A stretch of 8,167 nt of DNA, from positions 1 through 8,167 of the forward strand of contig CAJUDL010000082.1 in NCBI GenBank assembly GCA_910585285.1, read 5' to 3'. Within the stretch, counting starts at the first letter, position 1. Each line of letters begins with the position of its first letter. Below, one piece after another: positions 1-6,056 of this stretch. The position numbers and the translations under genes are program-made. This stretch comes from an uncultured Muribaculaceae bacterium. Lineage in GTDB: Bacteria > Bacteroidota > Bacteroidia > Bacteroidales > Muribaculaceae. Below the pieces are notes generated by a model. The model searched no databases and was not told the origin of the DNA. It worked only from the letters and a program-made list of their open reading frames with translations.

Positions 1-52
1 CTCCTACGTCAGTTTAGCAAACTGGTGGTTTCAGCCACTCACCCACCCTTCC
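1..52 (-). tRNA. tRNA-Ser(GCU), 5' part; 3' half beyond left edge
   Basis: Read on the minus strand from position 52, the sequence has a 7-base acceptor 5' strand (GGAAGGG), then TG, a D-arm with GGT/ACC stem and the conserved GG in the loop, and an anticodon arm with loop TTGCTAA. The anticodon GCT lies at 18-16, which reads AGU/AGC serine codons. The bases after the anticodon arm (CGTAGGAG, 8-1) fit the start of the long variable arm of a class II serine tRNA. The window ends inside that arm, so the T-arm, the acceptor 3' strand and any CCA cannot be checked. The anticodon stem is CCAGT/ACTGA, leaving a C-A mismatch at its outermost pair. A well-formed Bacteroidetes promoter lies about 50 bases upstream. 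Identity is inferred by folding by eye. Confidence 0.85.
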
Positions 53-101
53 TTGTGATGGTCACTACTATCTGTCATGCTCTCCATTCGGATTGCGTTT
101 G

Positions 102-133
102 CAAAGTTAAACTATTTTCCGGTATTTTGCAAT
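102..133 (-). promoter_or_regulatory. Bacteroidetes-type promoter for tRNA-Ser
   Basis: On the minus strand ATTG (133-130) is followed by exactly 20 bases and then TAACTTTG (109-102). The second element matches the Bacteroidetes primary sigma -7 consensus TAnnTTTG at every fixed position. The first matches the -33 TTTG at three of four bases. Transcription would begin near position 95, giving a leader of about 40 bases before the mature 5' end of the tRNA at 52. The site lies between the end of the lipoprotein gene and the tRNA, which fits an independent transcription unit. Confidence 0.7.
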
Positions 134-223
134 ATTTTCTTCAAAATTTTTCTACAGATTCAATCTCCAACCACACTCAATCACTCAACCGTCATTCCCA
201 AAACCTCATCACAAAAGCTTTTT

Positions 224-1045
224 CTATCTTGCGAGGTCGAGCCAATAGGCGCGCGTCACGGGTATGATCGAATCTGCGGCAGCATCAGGATATGTGAACT
301 CTATCTTAGGGGCAGACCCGTCAGGAATATCTGCCTCATACAGTGCCTTGATGCCGTTGTCCGAAGTGAAGAAATAAGTTGTAGTGCCAGCCGTGCCCTC
401 AATCTCCTTATGACCTTGCAGAACTATTGACGGCTTGCCACCGAGAGCCGTACCTGCCTGATATACAACCATGCGATAGTGAGGAGCGCCATCGCTATCA
501 CGGCTTGAGTCGATACGATACACCGCACCGTTTTCCAACCCTTTCAGACACATTACCGGCTTCCAACCGGAACGCAAAGTGCTATCAAGACTGTTCAGCT
601 CTCGCAACGTAAGACTGTCGAGCATCATCTTTTCTCTTGCAGAAACATAACTTACATCATAAAGATCATCATCAATCCAGAGATAGTCTCCTCCCTTAAG
701 GCTCCATCCTCTCCATCCGTATTCCTCCCAGTCAGATGGAATTGAGTGAATTATCACATTCTTAAGTGAATCATCCACCATCACGGAATAATATGCCCGC
801 ATCTGTTCAGGCGTCTCTATGTCATGCAGTGGATATGGTCGTGATAATGGATAGCTGACCAATGCCGAAAAACCAGCAGTGTCATTTTCCGCCACCGCCC
901 TCACAAGGCGTTTGATTCCATCAGGGATGGAATCACAACTTTCTATCGCGCCTATATCTGTTTTTACAGACTTCCCCCCGTTACATGCCGACAACGGCAG
1001 CAATAAAAGCAGAAACGCAAATATCTGGGAAATTGAATTGACCAT
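224..1045 (-). CDS. Lipoprotein of unknown function (273 aa)
   Basis: I do not recognise a named family. The start at 1045 is chosen because it puts a classical lipoprotein signal at the N-terminus: MVNS, a hydrophobic stretch FAFLLLLLPL, and the lipobox LSAC with acylated Cys21, followed by NGGKS. A start at 1117 would keep the frame open but would hide the signal and overlap the lysozyme gene. The mature protein is acidic. A segment near residues 55-100 (AGFSALVSYPLSRPYPL, then ETPEQMRAYY and DDSLKNVI) resembles a pattern I recall from other uncharacterised Bacteroidales lipoproteins. Residues 105-125 are tryptophan-rich, and the C-terminal half (170-255) looks beta-rich. The gene begins 43 bases after the lysozyme stop with no visible promoter between, so co-transcription is likely. 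An AT-rich stretch rather than a Shine-Dalgarno sequence precedes the start, as is normal in Bacteroidetes. It probably sits on a periplasm-facing membrane surface (inference). Confidence 0.85.
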   Translation of the reverse strand: MVNSISQIFAFLLLLLPLSACNGGKSVKTDIGAIESCDSIPDGIKRLVRAVAENDTAGFSALVSYPLSRPYPLHDIETPEQMRAYYSVMVDDSLKNVIIHSIPSDWEEYGWRGWSLKGGDYLWIDDDLYDVSYVSAREKMMLDSLTLRELNSLDSTLRSGWKPVMCLKGLENGAVYRIDSSRDSDGAPHYRMVVYQAGTALGGKPSIVLQGHKEIEGTAGTTTYFFTSDNGIKALYEADIPDGSAPKIEFTYPDAAADSIIPVTRAYWLDLAR

Positions 1046-1088
1046 TTTTATATGTTCTGATATAGTTATAAACTTCTCATCATGCCGA

Positions 1089-1718
1089 TTATTGCGCAGA
1101 ACGGGGTTGCATATCAACTGTGAGCTGAGGAGGAGACAGCGTTATGCCCCCATCGGGAATCTTTTCAATTGCAGACAGATCCCTGATAAAAAGGTTTTCA
1201 AATTCCTCTATACGTCTTTGCTTGATCTGGCTATGTACTTTCCCCCGATAACGGCAATGCGCAATATAATTGGTTTCAATATCCCGATCACCCGCCTTAA
1301 GTTTTTTCACTACCGAAGAACGCAAGGTAGCTCCCGAGCCGATATTATACGCCAAAACTCCAAGCAGCAGCGAATCCGCACCGAATTCACGGAATACGGC
1401 ACAATTCTTCAACAAATCCTTTCTCAGTATTGCTTCAGCCTCTGTCTGCGAAAGCGCGCGCGTGCGGCTGAATTTCTCTCCCGGAAGCACCTTATGTCCA
1501 TAACCAACCAATGGCCAATGTTTCGGACTGTGCAGACCTTCATACTTTTTAATGATTTCCACCGCCTGCTCAAAGGGAGAGACCTCAGGCTCGGGAACCG
1601 TTGGCGATGCTTCAGCTGTTACAGCTATATTCCCTGCAGACTTTGACGGCATAAAGAGACCATACAATGCCATGCCGGCAATCGCCAACATCATTAATAT
1701 CGATAACTTTTTCATCAT
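1089..1718 (-). CDS. GH24-like (T4-type) lysozyme, exported or membrane-anchored
   Basis: This is a 209-residue protein. An N-terminal hydrophobic segment (about residues 4-23, after MMKK) acts as a signal peptide or anchor, and a short Ala/Pro/Glu-rich linker (30-48) leads to the enzyme domain (about 48-180). Family marks in order are KYEGLH with the putative catalytic Glu60, VGYGH (71-75), LSQTEAEAILRKDL (89-102), AYNIGSG (123-129), and RR..EF.NLF near 168-177. These match the phage-type lysozyme fold that cleaves the MurNAc-GlcNAc bond of peptidoglycan. The loop between the Glu and the GYGH motif is about five residues shorter than in T4 lysozyme, and no equivalent of its Asp20 and Thr26 is evident. 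From memory, similar short-loop lysozymes accompany transfer genes of Bacteroides conjugative transposons, but no transfer genes are present here. Adjacent ATG codons at 1718 and 1715 are both possible starts. A residue tail after 180 (PDGG...QPRSAQ) has no recognised role. The lipoprotein gene follows at once. Confidence 0.85.
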   Translation of the reverse strand: MMKKLSILMMLAIAGMALYGLFMPSKSAGNIAVTAEASPTVPEPEVSPFEQAVEIIKKYEGLHSPKHWPLVGYGHKVLPGEKFSRTRALSQTEAEAILRKDLLKNCAVFREFGADSLLLGVLAYNIGSGATLRSSVVKKLKAGDRDIETNYIAHCRYRGKVHSQIKQRRIEEFENLFIRDLSAIEKIPDGGITLSPPQLTVDMQPRSAQ

Positions 1719-1733
1719 CGTTTAAAACGCTAA

Positions 1734-1767
1734 GCGAGAGAGGATGGTTCATTCCATCCTCTCTCGC
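1734..1767 (-). terminator. Perfect 14-bp hairpin; probable intrinsic terminator of the GH97-GH3 gene
   Basis: Positions 1734-1747 (GCGAGAGAGGATGG) and 1754-1767 are exact reverse complements, leaving a 6-base loop. The stem has 9 G-C pairs of 14. It starts 53 bases after the GH97-GH3 stop codon at 1821. On the minus strand it is followed by TTAGCGTTTTAAACG, a weak, interrupted T-tract, and then the lysozyme start only 15 bases past the stem. It may terminate the glycosidase operon, attenuate read-through, or act as a leader hairpin for the lysozyme. I could not find a convincing promoter for the lysozyme between this stem and the upstream stop. Confidence 0.6.
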
Positions 1768-1820
1768 ACGTAATACGTTGGCTTTTGCCTGTTCCTACAG
1801 CACTATGTCAAGATCTCGTC

Positions 1821-4800
1821 TTATTTGTATGAGAATTGAGCGGTTGAGCGGATATCGGTTGATGAGGAACCAACCATTGCCTTAAACTTACCGGGTTCGG
1901 CAACCCATTCGTGCTTGGCATCATCGAAGAATTTAAGATCATCAGTAGTTATTTTGAAGGAGATTTCCGAGGTCTGTCCGGGCGCAAGAGCGATTTTTTT
2001 GAACCCTTTCAGCTCCTTGACAGGACGAAGAAGCGAAGATTTCTCATCCTGGATATAGAGCTGCACAATCTCTTTCCCCTCCACTTTGCCGATATTGGTC
2101 ACGGGTATCGTCATCGTTATGAAGCCATCGGCTGAGATCTCCTTCGAGGATAGAGATGCCTTCCCATACTTGAATGTCGTATAGCTCAATCCATACCCGA
2201 ACGGGAACAACGCCGGGATTCTCTTGGCGTCATGCCAGCGATAGCCTACAAATATATCTTCAAGATATTCCTCCTGTGGATTTTTCCCCTCCACGCCGGG
2301 ATAGGAAATCTCTCCGAAATGATGCGCTCCGTTGTCTTCAAGTCTTTTCGGGAACGAGAACGGCAGTTTGCCGCTGGGATTGACCTTACCGGAGATCACA
2401 TCAGCCATCGACGGACCAATCATCGTGCCAAGATACCAGCTCTGCAATACAGCCGGCACCTTCTCAATCCACGGCATCGCATATGCGTTGCCTGATACAT
2501 TGGCTACAATAAGGTTGGGATTCACTGCAACGAGTTCCTCTATAAGCTTATCCTGATTCCATGGAAGATTGTATTCACGGCGGTCGGTCGACTCACAGTC
2601 CTGAAAGGCATTTTTGTTCAATCCTCCGATATAGATAACAACATCGGCATCCCTCGCCATTGTAACTGCTTCGTTGCGCAATGAATCAAGAATAGCGTCC
2701 GGCAATATATCTTCTGCTTCAAACATCGCACGACCTGTGCGGTAACCTTCAGCAAATTTCACTCCATCTCCATAAATATGGCGGAGTGCATCAAGCGGAG
2801 TGAACAAGTCCTTCACTTTAAGCTCAGACGAACCTCCTCCTTCGGTAAGTTTACGAACTGCATTCTCTCCAACCACAAGAATATTCTTATATTTAGCAGT
2901 GGAAAGCGGAAGGATACCGTTATTCTTCAGTAGTACAATAGACTCGTCACCAATCCGTTTTGCTGCTGTGTAATGCTCCGGAGTGGCAACCGAACCAAAC
3001 GGCTTGTCGGTATTCATTGAGGTGCGGAAGATAAGACGCAGAATATTACGTGCCTTGTCGTTTACGGTAGATTCCGGAACTTCCCCGGTCTTTATCATAT
3101 TCAGATAAGGGTCTGCGAGATAGTAGTCATTGTAGCCGAAATCGGATTCCGATGTCAGACCGTTCGTGAACGATCCCATCTCTATGTCAAGTCCGTTGAG
3201 GGCTGCCTGCTTCGTGTCGTGCGCACCACCCCAGTCGGTGACCACAACGCCGTCAAATCCCCATTCGCCGCGAAGGATGTCGTTGAGCAGGCGGGAATTG
3301 TGGCAGCAATGCTCATCCCATATTTTATTGTACGCCCCCATGATGCTCCATGCCTTCCCATCCTGCACTGCCCGTTTGAACGCCGGAAGATAGATCTCGT
3401 AAAGGGCGCGGTCAGAGACCTTTACGTTGATGTTGCCGCGCCACTTCTCCTGGTTGTTCAGAGCGAAGTGCTTCACGCATGCCGCGACCCCGTTCTTCTG
3501 CAGTTCCTGTATGTAGGGCACCACCATTTCTCCCGCGAGATATGGATCCTCACCCATATATTCGAAGTTGCGTCCGTTGAGGGGAGTGCGGTAGATGTTG
3601 ACTCCCGGACCAAGCAGAATATCCTTTTCCCTGTATCTCGCCTCCTCGCCGACACTCTTCCCGTAGAGAGCCGACATCTCCAGATTCCATGTCGCCGCAA
3701 GCGCGGTAAGAGCCGGAAAAGCTGTAATCGAGTCGTTGGTCCAATTGGCATGTCCCCAGTCGTTCCAGTTAATCTCGGCACGGACGCCGTGGGGTCCGTC
3801 ACTCATCCATATCTCGGGGATTCCAAGACGGCGCACACCGGGGGAGGAGAATTTGCCCTGGGCATGGCAAAGCGCAACCTTCTCTTCGAGCGTCATACGT
3901 GAAAGGGCATCCTCTACGCGCTCTTCAATCGGTTTGGTCTTGTCGAGATATACCGGGGTTAATATTCTCTGCAACCTTATTGCGAACCCTCCGGCTCTTG
4001 CCATGCGAAGGGGAAGCTCCGAGGTCGAGGTCACACGAATCCTGTATATCTCATATTTCTCGGGATTCGTGAACCCGTCGCCGTCGGAGGCGTCGCTGTA
4101 GACCGTGCACTCGTATTCCTCTCCTGCCGGAAGGAAACCGAACCTCAGCGTATAGTCGCGCGCCTCCTCGTTCGTGACTCCCCCCACATACCAGTCGGGA
4201 CTGTTCCTGTCCCGGCGGGCGACAACAAGGTAATCCCCCGGCTCTGCATCCAGATAGACGCTCCTGCTCCAGTCTACCGGAACGTCCTTTATGAACTGGA
4301 ATGCGTCCATGTGACGCTCGTAGTGCTCCGGAAGGTCGCCTGCCATCTGCACCGGAGAGTACATCGTAAGGTAGAGAGCAAGCTGGTTCGGTATCGTGGC
4401 GCGTTTCCTCTTACCCTGGTAGCCGGGGGCGAATGAGGTGATGTCCATGCGGAATATGCCGGGGGTAAAGTCCATCGGTCCCCCCTGAAGGCGTGTGAAG
4501 GGGAGGATTGTGGCGTGGCGGGGGCTCATCTCGGCGTATTCCTGCCCCATCGCGCTCTCGTTCGCCATCAGGTTGGGCCACGTGCGGCACAGTCCGGTCG
4601 GGCGCACTGCCTCGTGGGCGTTGACCATGATCCTCCTGTCGGCTGCCTTCTTAACGGCGTTCATGTAGTGCCTCACGATGTCCTGGCTGTAGTGGTATTC
4701 ACCTTTGGGAAGGATCCTGCCGACGTATCCGCTCTTGACGGTGTTGTAGCCGTACCTGTTCATCAGGTCGTACGCAGCGTCTAGGTGACGCTCGTAGTTG

Positions 4801-6011
4801 CCGACAGACCCGGAGGTCTCGTGGTGCATCATGAGCCTTATCCCTTTCTCACGGGCGTAGTCGTTGAGCGCCCGGATGTCGAAATCGGGATAGGGGGTCA
4901 CGAAGTCGAACACGTAGTCCTTCTCCTTGCCGTACCAGTCCTCCCATCCGGTGTTCCATCCTTCCACCAGAAGCTGGTCGAAGCCGTGACGGGAGGCGAA
5001 GTCTATGTACCTCCTGACGTTTTCGTTGCTGGCGCCGTGCCTGCCGTGGGGTCTGGCGGTCGAGTAGTCGAACGTGGAGAGGTCGAAGTCGGTGGCGTCG
5101 GTGTAGCTCCACCTGCTCTTGCCGGTGATCATCTCCCACCATACCCCCATGTACTTCACGGGGCGGATCCAGGAGGTGTCGGCGATCTTGCAGGGTTCGT
5201 TGAGGTTGAGGATGAGGTTCGAGGAGAGTATGCCGGTTGCCTTGTCGCTGACCGTTACGGTGCGCCAGGGCGTGCGGAAGGGCAGCCTGACCTCTGCCGC
5301 TGTCCCGTCGGGGCGCGGGGTCAGGTGTGACCGGAAGGTCAGGGATCCCTTGTCGAGCCGGAGGTGCATCGCGGGGAAGTCGACCAGGGCTGCCTCGTGA
5401 AGGTTGAGGTAGATGCCGCCGTCGGTCTTCATCATCAGGGAGGTCTGGACGCCGGGGGCGGTGACCGCGCCAAGACGGCTTTCGGTGTACTCGAATTCCT
5501 GGGAGTCGTAGTCTTCGGGAATCCACCATGCGGTGTGGTCGCCGGTCATGGCGAATGTTGTAGCCTCTTCCTGAACCGTCAGGACCTGACCGGGATGCTC
5601 CCGGAAGACGTAACGGAACCCGATGCCTTCGTTGAATACCCTGAACTCTATGTCCATGCGGCTCTTCCCTTTCGAAAGGGGGACGGTCATGCCGTTGTAG
5701 TTCTCGCGTATGGAGTCGTTCTCGCCCCATACGGGCGCCCACAGGCTGTCACACTTCTGGTAGCTCACTTTCCCCATGCCGAACCCGTCGGCGAGCGAGG
5801 TGCCGTCGGAAAGCGTGAAGCCCATGCGGGAGGGACGGATGACCTCCCGGTCTCGGTAGGATACAGAATATCCGGGACGTCCCTGCCTGTCAAGGCTGAA
5901 TTCCACGGAGAGGAGTCCGTCGGGAGACTTTACCTGCGTTCTACCCGCATAAGCCACGGAAAGCCAGCAGGCGCACATGATAACGGCTGCTGTTCTGATT
6001 CTTGACATCAT
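1821..6011 (-). CDS. Secreted GH97 (SusB-type alpha-glucosidase) - GH3 (beta-glucosidase-type) fusion, 1396 aa
   Basis: Residues 1-22 form a signal peptide (MMSRIR, hydrophobic core, cleavage at AYA|GR), so export to the periplasm is expected. GH97 follows, about 24-683: N-terminal beta-sandwich to about 270, barrel 280-560 with VKSGYVG (425-431), HEAVRPTG (466-473) and PFTRL.GGPMDFTPGIF (504-520), then a small C-terminal beta domain. Glu398, Glu467, Glu485 and Glu491 match SusB Glu439, 508, 526 and 532 in spacing. Gly428 replaces the Asp nucleophile of retaining GH97 enzymes, so an inverting alpha-glucosidase is predicted. GH3 starts at about 684: barrel with SDGPHGV (737-743), KH (847-848) and nucleophile Asp926 in VVTDWGGA; alpha/beta sandwich with acid/base candidate Glu1140 in CESTDR; PFGYGLSYT and a fibronectin-III-like domain to 1385. 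Both enzymes are near full length. The gene starts 27 bases after the esterase; ATGs at 6011 and 6008 are both usable. G+C falls sharply along the gene. Polymer specificity cannot be assigned. Confidence 0.95.
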   Translation of the reverse strand: MMSRIRTAAVIMCACWLSVAYAGRTQVKSPDGLLSVEFSLDRQGRPGYSVSYRDREVIRPSRMGFTLSDGTSLADGFGMGKVSYQKCDSLWAPVWGENDSIRENYNGMTVPLSKGKSRMDIEFRVFNEGIGFRYVFREHPGQVLTVQEEATTFAMTGDHTAWWIPEDYDSQEFEYTESRLGAVTAPGVQTSLMMKTDGGIYLNLHEAALVDFPAMHLRLDKGSLTFRSHLTPRPDGTAAEVRLPFRTPWRTVTVSDKATGILSSNLILNLNEPCKIADTSWIRPVKYMGVWWEMITGKSRWSYTDATDFDLSTFDYSTARPHGRHGASNENVRRYIDFASRHGFDQLLVEGWNTGWEDWYGKEKDYVFDFVTPYPDFDIRALNDYAREKGIRLMMHHETSGSVGNYERHLDAAYDLMNRYGYNTVKSGYVGRILPKGEYHYSQDIVRHYMNAVKKAADRRIMVNAHEAVRPTGLCRTWPNLMANESAMGQEYAEMSPRHATILPFTRLQGGPMDFTPGIFRMDITSFAPGYQGKRKRATIPNQLALYLTMYSPVQMAGDLPEHYERHMDAFQFIKDVPVDWSRSVYLDAEPGDYLVVARRDRNSPDWYVGGVTNEEARDYTLRFGFLPAGEEYECTVYSDASDGDGFTNPEKYEIYRIRVTSTSELPLRMARAGGFAIRLQRILTPVYLDKTKPIEERVEDALSRMTLEEKVALCHAQGKFSSPGVRRLGIPEIWMSDGPHGVRAEINWNDWGHANWTNDSITAFPALTALAATWNLEMSALYGKSVGEEARYREKDILLGPGVNIYRTPLNGRNFEYMGEDPYLAGEMVVPYIQELQKNGVAACVKHFALNNQEKWRGNINVKVSDRALYEIYLPAFKRAVQDGKAWSIMGAYNKIWDEHCCHNSRLLNDILRGEWGFDGVVVTDWGGAHDTKQAALNGLDIEMGSFTNGLTSESDFGYNDYYLADPYLNMIKTGEVPESTVNDKARNILRLIFRTSMNTDKPFGSVATPEHYTAAKRIGDESIVLLKNNGILPLSTAKYKNILVVGENAVRKLTEGGGSSELKVKDLFTPLDALRHIYGDGVKFAEGYRTGRAMFEAEDILPDAILDSLRNEAVTMARDADVVIYIGGLNKNAFQDCESTDRREYNLPWNQDKLIEELVAVNPNLIVANVSGNAYAMPWIEKVPAVLQSWYLGTMIGPSMADVISGKVNPSGKLPFSFPKRLEDNGAHHFGEISYPGVEGKNPQEEYLEDIFVGYRWHDAKRIPALFPFGYGLSYTTFKYGKASLSSKEISADGFITMTIPVTNIGKVEGKEIVQLYIQDEKSSLLRPVKELKGFKKIALAPGQTSEISFKITTDDLKFFDDAKHEWVAEPGKFKAMVGSSSTDIRSTAQFSYK
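3181..5990. other. G+C-rich block inside the GH97-GH3 gene
   Basis: Hand counts of 60-base segments give 68% G+C at 4501-4560 and 67% at 5041-5100. Toward the gene's 3' end the values fall: 62% at 3181, 58% at 3241, 48% at 3121, 33% at 2881 and 42% at 2521. Upstream, composition falls abruptly at the gene boundary, to about a third at 6001-6060, and esterase samples are 43-55%. The block covers the whole GH97 part and the GH3 barrel, but not the later GH3 domains. The left edge is gradual, so the limits are approximate. Confidence 0.6.
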
Positions 6012-6024
6012 TATAACACGTTCT

Positions 6025-6056
6025 GAAAATTATTATGATTACTTATCGGTTGCAAA
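6025..6056 (-). promoter_or_regulatory. Candidate internal promoter for the GH97-GH3 gene
   Basis: On the minus strand TTTG (6056-6053) is an exact match to the Bacteroidetes -33 element. It is followed by 20 bases and then TAATTTTC (6032-6025), which matches TAnnTTTG at five of six fixed positions. It overlaps the last codons and stop of the esterase, 13 bases before the GH97-GH3 start codon. A transcript from here would have a very short leader, under about 10 bases, which weakens the case. It could give extra expression of the fused enzyme independently of the operon promoter, which must lie beyond the window. Confidence 0.35.

Noticed and set aside
55..65. Short inverted repeat GTGATGGTCAC just upstream of the tRNA
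   Set aside because: A 4-bp stem with a 3-base loop is expected by chance and has no clear role.
213..222. AAAAGCTTTT palindrome just after the lipoprotein stop codon
   Set aside because: The stem is A-T rich with no loop room, so it is too weak to call a terminator. I see no convincing terminator between the lipoprotein gene and the tRNA promoter.
77..430. Plus-strand frame covering the tRNA promoter and the end of the lipoprotein gene
   Set aside because: It is antisense to a supported promoter and gene, has low-complexity content and shows no family resemblance.
1046..1117. An upstream start for the lipoprotein gene at 1117
   Set aside because: It would add 24 polar residues before a textbook lipoprotein signal and would overlap the end of the lysozyme gene. 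The start at 1045 explains the signal peptide and lipobox.
4849..5742. A 297-residue minus-strand frame inside the GH97 coding region
   Set aside because: The product is an Arg/Pro/His-rich shifted-frame reading of the GH97 gene, with no domain. It is a by-product of G+C-rich codon use.
4515..6005. Long plus-strand open frames (4515-4784, 4785-5330, 5364-6005) opposite the GH97 region
   Set aside because: They lie antisense to a gene with a clear protein family, in G+C-rich DNA where stop codons are scarce. Their translations are Val/Gly/His-rich with no recognisable domain or signal.
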